64,000 nt of DNA from Verrucomicrobia bacterium SCGC AAA164-E04 (GTDB lineage: Bacteria > Verrucomicrobiota > Verrucomicrobiia > Limisphaerales > AAA164-E04): contig KB911873.1 in assembly GCA_000383715.1 (NCBI GenBank), forward strand, positions 1-64,000, given 5' to 3'. A program made the translations under genes and the position numbers. Shown here piece after piece: positions 27,014 through 36,976 of the stretch (the first letter of the stretch is position 1; the number at the start of each line of letters is the position of its first letter). Under the pieces are notes generated by a model. It was given only the letters and a program-made list of their open reading frames with translations, was not told the origin of the DNA and searched no databases.

Positions 27014-28864
27014 ATGAGTGGAGCATTTATTCTGGCTTGGATGGTTCTGTTGTTACCTCTGGTATCAACCGTGCTAATTTCATGCTTTACCCTCAAGAAT
27101 GACAAGCTCAGCGCGAGGATTTCCATTGGAGCCGTGCTGGCGGGATTCGTAATGAGCTTACTCATTTTCCTGAGCGCAAGAGAGGCAGGAGAATCCAACA
27201 TCACCTGGATATCAATCGGAAACTTCCAAGCCACCTTAGGGGTCAAACTGGATAACCTGAGTGCACTGATGCTATTGATTGTCACCGGAGTGGGTTCATT
27301 GATCCACTGGTATTCTCAGGGATACATGAAAGGGGACCGCTCTTACAGCCGCTATTTTGCCTGTCTGAGTTTGTTTACATTTTCGATGCTGGGTATCGTA
27401 TTGGCTTCAAACTTCATGCAGATGTTCATCTTCTGGGAATTAGTAGGCGTTTCAAGCTACTTGCTGATTGGATTTTGGTATGAGCGCCCAGCTGCTGCGG
27501 ATGCCTCCAAGAAAGCTTTCCTGACCAATCGCATTGGTGATTTTGGATTTATCCTTGGTATCATTATGGTTTGGGCAGCAACAGGCTCTTTGAACTTTGC
27601 TGAACTGAAGGGTGTTTTTGAAGCCAATCCTGAAATCCTTGGAGCAACGGCAGGCATTGTGGGTGTGCTTTTATTCTGTGGAGCAGTCGGCAAGTCCGCA
27701 CAGTTTCCATTGCATGTCTGGCTTCCAGACGCCATGGAGGGCCCTACCCCGGTCAGTGCTTTGATCCATGCCGCGACGATGGTTGCAGCGGGAGTTTTCA
27801 TGCTTTGCCGGATCTTCTTTTTACTGAGTCCTGACGCCCTGCAAGTCATCGCTTGGACAGGTGGTATTACAGCACTGATGGCGGCCGTGATCGCACTCCA
27901 GCAGAATGACATCAAACGCATCCTTGCATATTCAACGCTTTCTCAACTGGGATACATGGTCATGGCAGTTGGAGTGCACGCGCCTGGCGCTGCAATGTTT
28001 CACTTGACGACGCATGCCTTTTTCAAAGCCATGCTTTTCCTCGGAGCGGGATCCGTGATCCATGCGCTGCACCATGAACAGGATATCTGGAAAATGGGTG
28101 GATTGAAGGAAAAGATGCCAGCAACCTACAAGACATTCCTGATCGGCACTCTCGCACTTTGCGGAGTACCTCCTTTGAGTGGTTTCTTCAGCAAAGACGG
28201 TATCCTGGCTGCTGCAGCAGACTTCAGGCATCATGGCAATGTGTTTCTTTTTGCCATTGGTGTGCTGGCGGCAGTGTTGACCACGCTTTACATGGCGCGC
28301 CTAGTCCTCGTTGCATTTCACGGCAAACACCGTTCCGAGGCTGCCGATCACTCTCATGAATCTCCCTCGGTGATGACCGGCCCCCTCTGGATCCTGGTCA
28401 TTCCTACATTATTTGCCGGTTTTCTACCGATTGAGTCTGCAGTGAACCATGTAGCCGGTTTGAATCATGCAGGGGACCACACTCAGGCGCCTCTCGCAAT
28501 GGCCTTCAGCGTTCTGGCTTTGCTCATCGGTGGAAGTGTTGCTTGGTCGCTTTATTCGAAAGCTGAGTCCGATCCGATTGCAAATCGTCTGCATGGCTTA
28601 TCCACTGCTTTGAAGAATAGACTTTATTTTGATGAAATATTCAACGGCTTGATCTATGTCACTCACGAAGCTGTTTCCAAGCTTGCTGAATGGATAGATC
28701 GAATCCTTTTGAGCAGCTTCATTGTCAAAGGCTTGTCAAACGTAGTGGATGTCTTTGGTCGAGGTCTTCGATTGTTCCAAACTGGGAGCATTCACACTTA
28801 CGCATTCCTGTTCGTAGTAGGCATCGCTCTGGTGATGTTTTTTGTGATGGGAGGAGTTCTGTAA
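27014..28864 (+). CDS. nuoL: NADH-quinone oxidoreductase subunit L
   Basis: NuoL is the distal antiporter-like proton-pumping subunit with its long lateral helix. The conserved FWELVGVSSYLLIGFWYERP is near residue 140, KSAQFPLHVWLPDAMEGPTPVSALIHAAT near 222-250, and NDIKRILAYSTLSQLGYM near 300. The ATG at 27014 (MSGAFILAW) is preferred to an upstream TTG at 26999. Length is then 616, as expected for NuoL. Confidence 0.95.
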   Translation: MSGAFILAWMVLLLPLVSTVLISCFTLKNDKLSARISIGAVLAGFVMSLLIFLSAREAGESNITWISIGNFQATLGVKLDNLSALMLLIVTGVGSLIHWYSQGYMKGDRSYSRYFACLSLFTFSMLGIVLASNFMQMFIFWELVGVSSYLLIGFWYERPAAADASKKAFLTNRIGDFGFILGIIMVWAATGSLNFAELKGVFEANPEILGATAGIVGVLLFCGAVGKSAQFPLHVWLPDAMEGPTPVSALIHAATMVAAGVFMLCRIFFLLSPDALQVIAWTGGITALMAAVIALQQNDIKRILAYSTLSQLGYMVMAVGVHAPGAAMFHLTTHAFFKAMLFLGAGSVIHALHHEQDIWKMGGLKEKMPATYKTFLIGTLALCGVPPLSGFFSKDGILAAAADFRHHGNVFLFAIGVLAAVLTTLYMARLVLVAFHGKHRSEAADHSHESPSVMTGPLWILVIPTLFAGFLPIESAVNHVAGLNHAGDHTQAPLAMAFSVLALLIGGSVAWSLYSKAESDPIANRLHGLSTALKNRLYFDEIFNGLIYVTHEAVSKLAEWIDRILLSSFIVKGLSNVVDVFGRGLRLFQTGSIHTYAFLFVVGIALVMFFVMGGVL

Positions 28865-28869
28865 CACTC

Positions 28870-30435
28870 ATGTCTATTTTAACCTTCATCCTGTTTTTAC
28901 CCCTGCTCGGCGCCGGGCTGGTTGCCTTGCTCCCTAAAACTGCAAAAGGACTCATCCGTGCGGTTGCACTTGCATCGACGGCGTTGCCCTTGCTCTGTGC
29001 CATCCTCGCATTTTTATCGTTCAACGGTGCTGAAGCAGGCCCTGGCGGTTACAAGTTTTACCAAAAGGTGGCCTGGGTCACGGCGTTGGATATCAATTAT
29101 CAGGTCGGTGCGGATGGCATCAATATCGGTTTGATCCTCATGGGTTCCATTGTCAGCTTTGCAGCAGTTTGCGTTGCTCGAAGTATTCAGGATCGTACAA
29201 AGGAATTTCATTTCCTCATGCTCATCATGATCGCGGGCATCATGGGTACTTTCATGTCCATCGACATTTTCTTCTTCTACTTTTTCCATGAGCTAGCACT
29301 GGTTCCCACCTTCATCATGATTGGTGTCTGGGGCCGTGGTAAGAATAAGGATTATGCCACCTATAAAATGACGCTTTACCTGACTCTGGGTGCCTTGGTA
29401 GCTCTGGTTGGCTTGGTGTTGTTATACGTTCAGTCGGGTGCGAAAACCTTTGACTTGATCGCTCTTCAGGAGCAACTGCGCGACAACCCGATTTCGTCAG
29501 ATGCTCAAACAACCATTTTCGGGTTCCTTTTGTTTGGCTTTGGCATTCTGGTTTCACTCTGGCCTTTTCACACGTGGGCACCTGTTGGTTATGATGCAGC
29601 GCCAACCGCAACGGCCATGTTGCATGCAGGTGTACTTAAGAAATTTGGTATTTATGGACTGATCAGAATAGCCCTTCCTCTCGTGCCTCAGGGTGCGCAG
29701 GCCTGGCTGGAAGTACTTGCATGGTTGTGCATGGGCAATATCCTTTATTGTGGTTGGGTCGCCATGCGCCAGAAAAACCTGAACAAGCTCATTGGTAATT
29801 CCAGCGTGGCTCACATGGGTTTTGTCTTTCTTGGCATTGCAAGCATGAACCTGATTGGAATCAGCGGTGCAGTACTGGTCATGATCGCGCATGGTTTTCT
29901 CGCCGCACTCTCTTTTGGACTGAGCGGATACCTTTACGACCAGAAGAAAACCTTGGATATGGATCAATACGGTGGAGCTCTCAGGCAAATGCCGTTCATG
30001 GGCACTTTGCTTGTCATGGCCATGATGGCTGGCTGCGGGTTACCCGGTTTCGCAAACTTTGCAGGAGAAATCACCGTTCTCTTCGGTGCCTGGAAATCTC
30101 TACCATGGTTCGTAACTGGCACCGCCTGGGGAGCTTTGATCATCGGTGCTATATATGCACTCAGAGCAGTGAGGAAGATGTTGCACGGCCCTGTAGCAAA
30201 CGACACACCACCTTTACAAGATGCCGCAAATTACTGGATCAAACTTCCCTATGTTCTTCTGGTGGCTTCACTGTTATTATTTGGAATTTTCCCTAGCCTC
30301 TTGACAGACAAAATCCGCACTTCCGTAGCGAAGGTGGTGAAGTCAATAGAAGCTGGCACTCAAGATCAAGAAACCAATCTGGCTGAAGAATCTGTGAAGA
30401 CAGAATTGGATATCCAATTGGCCGGACAGGATTAA
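28870..30435 (+). CDS. nuoM: NADH-quinone oxidoreductase subunit M
   Basis: NuoM is the second antiporter-like subunit of complex I. The start is set at 28870 (MSILTFILFLPLLGAG), five bases after the nuoL stop; the open frame upstream overlaps nuoL and has no homology-like content. FFYFFHELALVPTFIMIG holds the conserved membrane Glu, and FGILVSLWPFHTWAPVGYDAAP with TAMLHAGVLKKFGIYG is a NuoM signature. Length 521 is typical. Confidence 0.95.
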   Translation: MSILTFILFLPLLGAGLVALLPKTAKGLIRAVALASTALPLLCAILAFLSFNGAEAGPGGYKFYQKVAWVTALDINYQVGADGINIGLILMGSIVSFAAVCVARSIQDRTKEFHFLMLIMIAGIMGTFMSIDIFFFYFFHELALVPTFIMIGVWGRGKNKDYATYKMTLYLTLGALVALVGLVLLYVQSGAKTFDLIALQEQLRDNPISSDAQTTIFGFLLFGFGILVSLWPFHTWAPVGYDAAPTATAMLHAGVLKKFGIYGLIRIALPLVPQGAQAWLEVLAWLCMGNILYCGWVAMRQKNLNKLIGNSSVAHMGFVFLGIASMNLIGISGAVLVMIAHGFLAALSFGLSGYLYDQKKTLDMDQYGGALRQMPFMGTLLVMAMMAGCGLPGFANFAGEITVLFGAWKSLPWFVTGTAWGALIIGAIYALRAVRKMLHGPVANDTPPLQDAANYWIKLPYVLLVASLLLFGIFPSLLTDKIRTSVAKVVKSIEAGTQDQETNLAEESVKTELDIQLAGQD

Positions 30436-30462
30436 AACTTTAAATTGTATCCATTTTTGTCG

Positions 30463-31908
30463 ATGAATATCGCAGCATCCATATTAGAAATAGCCGTGAT
30501 CGGACTGGGCATCGCTGTCATGCTCGCTGACCTCTGGTTACCTCGAGAAAAAAAGATCTGGCTCGGATATGCCGCAGCCGCAGGTCTGGCCTTGATTCTG
30601 TTTGGCAGTTTCAGCATGTCCGGAAATCCCGCCACTTTGGCTTTTGGCGACATGTACATCCTTGACGCTTTCGCACTTTTCTTTAAGCGCTTCTTCCTGA
30701 TAGCTGCCATCCTGGTGATGATTGTATCGATCGAATATTCCCCTAAGTTCCAGACAGGCAAAGGAGAGTACTTCACTCTGGTGCTCTTTGCATTGGCCGG
30801 CATGATGTTTTCAGCCTCTGCAAACCATTTTGCTCTGTTATTTGTCTCCATGGAGTTAATGACCATCACCTTTTATGTCCTGACAAGCTTCCTTCGCAAC
30901 CAGTTACTCTCGCTTGAAGCCGGTATCAAATACCTCATCCTGGGAGCACTTTCGTCGGGATTCCTTGTCTACGGAATCGCGCTGGTTTATGGGACAACCA
31001 GCACGATGGATTTTGCCACTTTGAGAGAAAAATCAGCTCTCATGACCGATAATCCACTCCTGCTTGTGGGACTGCTGATGATCATCGGTGGTCTTGGATT
31101 CAAGATTGCTGCCTTCCCTTTTCAATTTTGGGCGCCTGATGTTTACCAGGGGTCGCCTTCATCAACGACCGCGTTTCTCGCTGTCGGCTCAAAAGCTGCC
31201 GGATTTGCTCTTCTGATGCGTCTACTTTTTGTGGCAGTCCCTGAAATCACCTTGCAATGGGAGAAACTGTTGATGGTCATTGCGGGTATCACCATCCTGT
31301 ATGGCAACCTCTGCGCCCTTCCCCAGCGTAATTTGAAGCGTTTGCTGGGTTACTCAAGCATTGCAAACGCTGGTTACTTGATGATGGGGATAGCAGCCAT
31401 GAGCGCCTCTGGTTCAACCGCCATCCTGTATTATCTCTATAGTTATATGTTCACGGTTATTGCTGCGTTCTTGATCATCATTCTGGTCATGAAGCACACA
31501 GGCGCTGAGGACATTGTTCACCTCGCCAAGCTGCACGAACGTGCACCGGGTCTGGCTGGCGTCATGACCCTTTCAATGGTTTCTTTGGCGGGCATTCCCC
31601 CACTGGCAGGTTTCTTCGGCAAATTCTTATTGTTTGAAGCAGTGATCGAACAAGCTACCGTACAATCAAGTTATTATTTGCTCGCCGCCGTAGCCATCGT
31701 CGGAGTAGTGATTTCTTTGTATTATTACTTTGGCGTCATTCGGACGATCTACTGGGGAAAACAACAAATGATTCCAGAAGATATCCAGATTTCCCCTGCT
31801 TCCAAGGCCGCTCTTTGGGTATGCAGTGTAGTGATCATCTATCTAGGGATCATGCCTGAAAGATTGATGCAGGCTGCGACTGCTGCTGTGGAATCTTTGA
31901 AATTTTAG
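30463..31908 (+). CDS. nuoN: NADH-quinone oxidoreductase subunit N
   Basis: NuoN is the third antiporter-like subunit. About 14 helices are present, with LLFVSMELMTITFYVLTSF carrying the key Glu, KIAAFPFQFWAPDVYQGSPS near residue 212 and RNLKRLLGYSSIANAGYLMMG near 288. The ATG at 30463 (MNIAASILEIAV) is preferred to an in-frame TTG at 30445. Length 481 fits. It is the last nuo gene; no clear terminator was seen before the convergent sulfatase. Confidence 0.94.
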   Translation: MNIAASILEIAVIGLGIAVMLADLWLPREKKIWLGYAAAAGLALILFGSFSMSGNPATLAFGDMYILDAFALFFKRFFLIAAILVMIVSIEYSPKFQTGKGEYFTLVLFALAGMMFSASANHFALLFVSMELMTITFYVLTSFLRNQLLSLEAGIKYLILGALSSGFLVYGIALVYGTTSTMDFATLREKSALMTDNPLLLVGLLMIIGGLGFKIAAFPFQFWAPDVYQGSPSSTTAFLAVGSKAAGFALLMRLLFVAVPEITLQWEKLLMVIAGITILYGNLCALPQRNLKRLLGYSSIANAGYLMMGIAAMSASGSTAILYYLYSYMFTVIAAFLIIILVMKHTGAEDIVHLAKLHERAPGLAGVMTLSMVSLAGIPPLAGFFGKFLLFEAVIEQATVQSSYYLLAAVAIVGVVISLYYYFGVIRTIYWGKQQMIPEDIQISPASKAALWVCSVVIIYLGIMPERLMQAATAAVESLKF

Positions 31909-31937
31909 ATTTTGAGCAGATTGATTGAAACTCGGCC

Positions 31938-31954
31938 GCAAGAATCATTCTTGC
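31938..31954. repeat. Perfect 17-bp palindrome between nuoN and the sulfatase gene
   Basis: GCAAGAATCATTCTTGC is a perfect inverted repeat with a one-base centre. It overlaps the last two codons and stop of the sulfatase gene. As RNA it would give a 7-bp stem with a 3-base loop but no U tract, so it is a weak terminator candidate. Its core AGAATCATTCT is identical to the core of the palindrome upstream of the Fur-family gene. Confidence 0.5.
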
Positions 31955-33366
31955 AATCTCCGCGATAATCTCATCGAGAGACGAGTCACGAGCGCTTCAT
32001 TTCCAGGTGCAATATTTCTGGTTTCTTTTTCAGCGCTTGAATGATCATACAATTCCACGAAACCATCCTTGTGGAGGATCATTCGGTGCGAGCCATGACG
32101 AATTGTCCTGGCTCTTCCGGTGTAAGCAATGGCTGGATGACCGGGAGCATTTGGATCCTGCAATTGTGGTTTTAATGAGACTCCATTGACAAAATCAGGC
32201 ATCGGCAGATCCGTTAATTCGCACAAGGTCGGGAAAAGGTCCAATGTTTCTACCATGGATTGAGTTACTTCACCCGGCTGCTTGATGCCCGGGTAGGACA
32301 CGATCAAGGGCGACCTGAGGGATTCTTCAAACAGAGCATGCTTCCCCCAAATTGAATGTTCTCCAAGATGCCACCCATGATCGCCCCATAGTATGACGAT
32401 GGTGTTTTGAGATATACTACTCTTTTCAAGCTGATTCAGAAGACGTCCCACCTGCGCATCGGCATAGGTCACACAGGCGGCATAATGCTTCCTGACCTCC
32501 ACGGCAAAATCAACATCCTTGTTGGGGTTTCGCCCCCATCGATTGTATTTCATGAACTCACCTGACCCATGCCAGGTTGTTTTGCCCAGGGGTTTTTCGG
32601 GGTGAGGTGTGGGAGGTAATTCAACATGTTCATAAGGCGCTAAATACTTAGCCGGGGCTCCGAACGGAAGATGAGGACGCAGGATGCCCACCGCCAGAAA
32701 AAAAGGTTGGGACGGATTCGAAGCAAGTTCTTCTATTTGCCTCAAGGATTCATCCACTGAAATTCCGTCTGGATAGATGGTGTCATCTCCTTCTATGGAT
32801 TGGAAAACATCCATGTCTTGGGCTTTCACTCGTATTTCACCCTTGGCCAATCCGTGCATCCAACCTCTTGGATGCAGCCATGGTCCGGCTGGTAATAAAT
32901 GACGATCCCATGAATCCGGCATTTCGAGTAGATCAGGATCATCCCAATCCGCACCACCCAGGCCTCCGGGGTGATGTGAAACTTTACCAACAGAAACAGA
33001 CGTGTAACCGTTCATGCGAAACCAGGCAGGCATGGTAGGATGAATCGAATTCGCCTGATCCTTGAGTTTTTTTGCACGACGAAACAACGCATCATTTCCG
33101 GGCCAGCCATATCGTCCGGTTAACAGCGTATTCCTCGATGCGCCGCATGTGGGTGCTTGCACATAGTGACTTAGGAATGCTCTCCCTTGAGATGCCAGTC
33201 GGTCGATGTTGGGGGAATGGATATAGGACTTACCAAAACAATTTAATTCAGGGCGCAGGTCATCAACACAGATGAGAAGAACGTTCGGGCGCGAACTTGC
33301 CTTCACTCCACTAAAAGAAATGCATATCAGAGCCAGAATGCTGATGGGTTTGGTCAATATATTCAT
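31945..33366 (-). CDS. Secreted sulfatase (iduronate-2-sulfatase type)
   Basis: This hydrolyses sulfate esters, probably of algal or animal polysaccharides. The start at 33366 gives a signal peptide ([20 protein letters not shown], then VKAS). The metal-binding Asp pair is D35-D36 in CVDDLRP. The formylglycine motif is CGASR at residues 74-78, followed by LLTGRYG; the position after Cys-x is Ala rather than the more common Pro, a variant known in the (C/S)-x-(A/P)-x-R group. [17 protein letters not shown] is another sulfatase block. The 473-residue length is typical. It stands alone, convergent to nuoN. A dedicated maturase is not visible in this window. Confidence 0.92.
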   Translation of the reverse strand: MNILTKPISILALICISFSGVKASSRPNVLLICVDDLRPELNCFGKSYIHSPNIDRLASQGRAFLSHYVQAPTCGASRNTLLTGRYGWPGNDALFRRAKKLKDQANSIHPTMPAWFRMNGYTSVSVGKVSHHPGGLGGADWDDPDLLEMPDSWDRHLLPAGPWLHPRGWMHGLAKGEIRVKAQDMDVFQSIEGDDTIYPDGISVDESLRQIEELASNPSQPFFLAVGILRPHLPFGAPAKYLAPYEHVELPPTPHPEKPLGKTTWHGSGEFMKYNRWGRNPNKDVDFAVEVRKHYAACVTYADAQVGRLLNQLEKSSISQNTIVILWGDHGWHLGEHSIWGKHALFEESLRSPLIVSYPGIKQPGEVTQSMVETLDLFPTLCELTDLPMPDFVNGVSLKPQLQDPNAPGHPAIAYTGRARTIRHGSHRMILHKDGFVELYDHSSAEKETRNIAPGNEALVTRLSMRLSRRLQE

Positions 33367-33466
33367 GGGTTTGAAAAAGAATATGGCACAACGGATAATC
33401 CATGTGAAAGAACATATTCCGCGGATACATTGCACAGGCGCCCAAGAACCTTTAAGTTGTTTTTTC

Positions 33467-34210
33467 GTGAATGTTCACCGCAAAAGATTGGATCAGATTT
33501 TGGTGGATCGAGGTTTCTTTGGAAGCCGCGAACGCGCCAAGCGCGCCGTTATGGCTGGGCAGGTGATGATTGAAGATCAACCCGCAACCAAACCGGGGCA
33601 ACAGGTACGCCCTGATGCGAATTTAAAGTTAAAAGAACAAGATCCGTTTGTTTCCAGAGGCGGTCTCAAGCTGGATCATGCACTCGAGCACTTTAAACTG
33701 AATGTTCAAGACGCAATGGCAGCCGACCTTGGCGCATCCACTGGTGGTTTCACCGATTGTTTACTGCAGCGCGGCGTCTCCAAAGTATTCGCCATAGATG
33801 TTGGTCAGGGACAATTAGCTTGGAAATTGAGAACAGATAATCGCGTAGTGGTGATGGAAAAAACCAACGCCCGGCACCTGAATAAAAAACATTTACCCGG
33901 TGAGATCGACCTGATTGTGGTGGACTGCTCGTTTATTTCACTCAAGCACATTCTTCCACCAGCAGTTGCATTGCTGGAGCGTAATGGTAATATTGTTGCA
34001 TTGATCAAACCCCAATTTGAAGCAGGTAAAGAGGAAGCGGACAAGGGACGCGGCGTGATTAGAGATCCAAATATACATGATCAAATCATTCACTCACTTC
34101 ATCAGTTTGCCACAGAAGAGCTGAGTTTGAATTGGATGGGAATCGTCGAATCACCGATACTTGGCCCCGCAGGTAACAAAGAATTTTTAGTCTGGCTTGA
34201 AAAATACTGA
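33467..34210 (+). CDS. tlyA: TlyA-family rRNA (ribose-2'-O) methyltransferase / hemolysin A
   Basis: TlyA methylates 16S and 23S rRNA in actinobacteria; homologues elsewhere are annotated as hemolysins without proof. An N-terminal S4 RNA-binding domain ([21 protein letters not shown]) is followed by [15 protein letters not shown] and a FtsJ-like SAM-binding block [17 protein letters not shown]. The catalytic region [11 protein letters not shown] follows. The GTG at 33467 is chosen because earlier in-frame codons would overlap the divergent sulfatase gene and do not look like TlyA. It overlaps nadK by 14 bp. Confidence 0.88.
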   Translation: MNVHRKRLDQILVDRGFFGSRERAKRAVMAGQVMIEDQPATKPGQQVRPDANLKLKEQDPFVSRGGLKLDHALEHFKLNVQDAMAADLGASTGGFTDCLLQRGVSKVFAIDVGQGQLAWKLRTDNRVVVMEKTNARHLNKKHLPGEIDLIVVDCSFISLKHILPPAVALLERNGNIVALIKPQFEAGKEEADKGRGVIRDPNIHDQIIHSLHQFATEELSLNWMGIVESPILGPAGNKEFLVWLEKY

Positions 34211-35099
34211 ATTCAAAACAGAGCGGATTGGATTGGTCGCAAATCCAGGAAAGCCCGTATGGAAGCAAGCCATTGAGCAAGCTCGCCATCTCATCCAGGC
34301 TTCCGGCAGAGAAGTCGTTTATGAAGACCATCTCTTGTCGGTTGATGCCTTTCAAACCGAGGGTATGGAGGTGATCAGGGAAACCGCTGAGCGTTCCGAC
34401 GTCTTGATCGTATTTGGCGGTGATGGCACAATGTTACACGCTGCAAGATCGTTACAGGGCACTCCGACCCCGCTTCTGGGGATCAACACTGGAGGACTTG
34501 GTTTCTTGACCGCGGCCCCTGTCGAAGACTTGGAAACCACGCTTCAGAAGGTATGGAAAGGTCAACTCAGTTTGGATAAACGACCATACATCCGATCTCA
34601 TTTGACAGGTGAAAACGAAAGCACAACTGATCTGACAGCAGTCAATGATTTCGTGATCAGTCGAGGCATAGCTTCCCGCATGATTGAACTTGAAGTCATT
34701 GTTGATGGTCAATTGCTGACCCAATACAGATGCGATGGATTCATCATCAGCACTCCCACAGGCTCGACCGCGTATTCCCTCTCCGCTGGCGGAGCCGTTG
34801 TATCCCCTGGCGCCAATGTGTTCACACTGACACCGATCTGCCCTCACACCCTCTCAAATCGATCCGTCATTGTGGGTATGCAATCAACCATTGAAGTTCG
34901 CATATTAAGCACTAGAGTCGAAACTGTTTTGACTGCAGATGGCCAAAAACAAATTGAACTCGCCCCCAATGACCAGGTGCGCATCCACGCCATTCCCGAT
35001 CAGGTTCAAATACTTAACTTACCCGAAAATTCCTTTTTCAACACCCTTCGACAGAAAATGCATTGGAGCGGATCCCATGTCACCCGTCCAAAGGTGTAG
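34197..35099 (+). CDS. nadK: NAD kinase
   Basis: NadK phosphorylates NAD to NADP using ATP. The catalytic GGDGT is at residues 74-78 (VFGGDGTMLHAAR). The substrate-binding segments NDFVISRG and STPTGSTAYSLSAGG are also present. Length 300 is normal. The start is a TTG at 34197 within the end of tlyA, with no nearby ATG; this suggests translational coupling. It converges on gatA, 71 bp away. Confidence 0.94.
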   Translation: MKNTEFKTERIGLVANPGKPVWKQAIEQARHLIQASGREVVYEDHLLSVDAFQTEGMEVIRETAERSDVLIVFGGDGTMLHAARSLQGTPTPLLGINTGGLGFLTAAPVEDLETTLQKVWKGQLSLDKRPYIRSHLTGENESTTDLTAVNDFVISRGIASRMIELEVIVDGQLLTQYRCDGFIISTPTGSTAYSLSAGGAVVSPGANVFTLTPICPHTLSNRSVIVGMQSTIEVRILSTRVETVLTADGQKQIELAPNDQVRIHAIPDQVQILNLPENSFFNTLRQKMHWSGSHVTRPKV

Positions 35100-35170
35100 C
35101 TCAGCCACCGCTTTGTATTACCCTCGACTCCGATCAGGTCGCTGGCATCAGACATCGTCAACAATTGCCG

Positions 35171-36631
35171 CTATCTGGGAGAGGCTTGATGCCAGTCAGT
35201 GCTTTGCTCGAAGGCGTAAGCTGACTTCAGCAATTTGGATTCTTCAAAGGATTTGCCCATGAGCTGCAATCCAATGGGCAATTCAGGGTTTTCGGAAAAC
35301 CCACAGGGCAGACTGATCCCACAGTTGCCAACCAGGTTGGAGGAAATCGTAAAGATATCAGTTAGGTACATCTGCAACGGGTCCATGGATTTCTCACCTA
35401 TTTTGAAAGCGGGTGTTGGGACTGTTGGCGTGAGCAGTATATCAACTTTTTCAAATGCTTTTTGAAAATCTTGTCGAATCAGCGTTCGTACCTTCTGAGC
35501 ACGCAAGTAGTAAGCATCATAATAACCACTACTTAAAACATACGTTCCGAGCATAATACGACGCTTAACCTCAGATCCAAATCCGGCTCCACGCGTCTTG
35601 GAATACAATTCAACTGGATCTTTCCCATCAACCCTCGCCCCATAGCGAATACCATCAAAACGGGCGAGGTTGGCACTGGCCTCGGCGGTACAGATGATGT
35701 AATAGGTGGCGATGGCATAATCCGTATGAGGGAGAGAAACTTCTTCAATCTCAGCCCCCAGTTTAGTGTATTGAACTACGGCAGCATCCACTGCGGACTT
35801 AACCTGCGGATCCATTCCATCCACAAAATATTCCTTCGGTAAACCTACCTTAAAACCTTTGATGTCCTCCCCCAGAGTTTGAGTAAAATCTTCAGCATTC
35901 TGAGGCACACTGGTGGAGTCAAGTTCATCATGGCCAGCAATGACGTTGAGCATGGTGGCTGCGTCTCGAACCCCCAAAGTGAGTGGCCCAATTTGATCCA
36001 GCGACGAGGCAAACGCGGTTAATCCAAAACGCGAAACCCTCCCGTAGCTGGGCTTCATTCCAACGCAACCACAAAACGAAGCTGGCTGCCTGATGGATCC
36101 CCCTGTATCTGACCCCAATGACCCTGCGCAGTAACCTGCAGATACCGCCGCGGCTGATCCGCCCGATGATCCACCAGGAATGTGCTCTTTGCTCCAAGGA
36201 TTCCGAGTCACACCGCTGCTCGAATTCTCTGTCGAACTTCCCATGGCAAACTCGTCCAGATTAGCCCGCCCGATGATAACCGCACCTGCCTCCTTCAGCT
36301 TGCTGACTACCGTGGCGTCATAAGGTGCTACGAAGTTCTCCAGCATCTTGGAAGCACATGTCAATGGCTGCCCCTTCTCGGCAATGTTGGCTTTGATGGC
36401 CACCGGCAAACCAATCAAGGGTTTATCACTGGTTTTTGGATTGGCTGCCAGGGCTTTATCAGCCGCATCCGCCTGAGCTAGGGCTCCATCCGTGTCCACA
36501 TGGATGAGTGCGTTGAGCTCCGAATTGGATGCTTCAATACGGTTTAAGTAAGTAGAAACAATATCACGGGAGGTGGTTTCTCCTTGCTGGAGGCGGGCTT
36601 GAAGGGAAGAAATCGATTCGTGGGTATCCAT
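35171..36631 (-). CDS. gatA: Aspartyl/glutamyl-tRNA amidotransferase subunit A
   Basis: GatA releases ammonia from glutamine for conversion of Glu-tRNA(Gln) or Asp-tRNA(Asn) to the correct aminoacyl-tRNA. The amidase triad is visible: K80 in LPVAIK, cis-Ser S155 in GGSSGGS and nucleophile S179 in SDTGGSIRQPA. Length 486 is standard. It follows gatC by 30 bp. The usual third gene, gatB, is not adjacent: a convergent nadK lies downstream instead. Confidence 0.96.
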   Translation of the reverse strand: MDTHESISSLQARLQQGETTSRDIVSTYLNRIEASNSELNALIHVDTDGALAQADAADKALAANPKTSDKPLIGLPVAIKANIAEKGQPLTCASKMLENFVAPYDATVVSKLKEAGAVIIGRANLDEFAMGSSTENSSSGVTRNPWSKEHIPGGSSGGSAAAVSAGYCAGSLGSDTGGSIRQPASFCGCVGMKPSYGRVSRFGLTAFASSLDQIGPLTLGVRDAATMLNVIAGHDELDSTSVPQNAEDFTQTLGEDIKGFKVGLPKEYFVDGMDPQVKSAVDAAVVQYTKLGAEIEEVSLPHTDYAIATYYIICTAEASANLARFDGIRYGARVDGKDPVELYSKTRGAGFGSEVKRRIMLGTYVLSSGYYDAYYLRAQKVRTLIRQDFQKAFEKVDILLTPTVPTPAFKIGEKSMDPLQMYLTDIFTISSNLVGNCGISLPCGFSENPELPIGLQLMGKSFEESKLLKSAYAFEQSTDWHQASPR

Positions 36632-36661
36632 GTTGTTTTTGGAAATAGGTCTGTGATCGGT

Positions 36662-36976
36662 TTACTCAACAATTTTGGGCACCATGAATAACCCGTTCCC
36701 TTTAGCGGGCGCGTTCATCAATGCCTCGTCATTGGTCAGGGATTTCCTTACCTCATCAGGCCGTGTGACATTAGTCAGAGGGACAGGGTGAGCGGTAGGC
36801 TCCACATTGGTCACGTCCAATTGCTGTAATTGTTCAATGTAGTCAATGACCTTGCCAATTTGGCCTCCAAAAGTTCCCTCTTCCTCCTCGGTCAATTCCA
36901 AACAAGCTAACTTGGCCACATAATGAATATCAAAATCCGTCTTCGACATGAGCAAAGGTTGAAGAACGTCTTTCAT
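36662..36976 (-). CDS. gatC: Aspartyl/glutamyl-tRNA amidotransferase subunit C
   Basis: GatC wraps around GatA and stabilises the GatCAB complex. The conserved core reads VAKLACLELTEEEEGTFGGQ, followed by VIDYIEQLQQLDVTNVEPTAHP. The C-terminal part FMVPKIVE is also typical. The ATG at 36976 gives 104 residues; an internal ATG at 36949 (MSKTDFDIHYVAKL) would align better with other GatC starts and cannot be excluded. Neither has a clear Shine-Dalgarno. A 9-bp hairpin lies just upstream. Confidence 0.92.
   Translation of the reverse strand: MKDVLQPLLMSKTDFDIHYVAKLACLELTEEEEGTFGGQIGKVIDYIEQLQQLDVTNVEPTAHPVPLTNVTRPDEVRKSLTNDEALMNAPAKGNGLFMVPKIVE

Noticed and set aside
35090-35170. GGTGTAGCTCAG right after nadK looks like the 5' end of a tRNA
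   Set aside because: It overlaps the nadK stop codon and the following sequence does not fold into anticodon or T arms; no matching acceptor strand was found.
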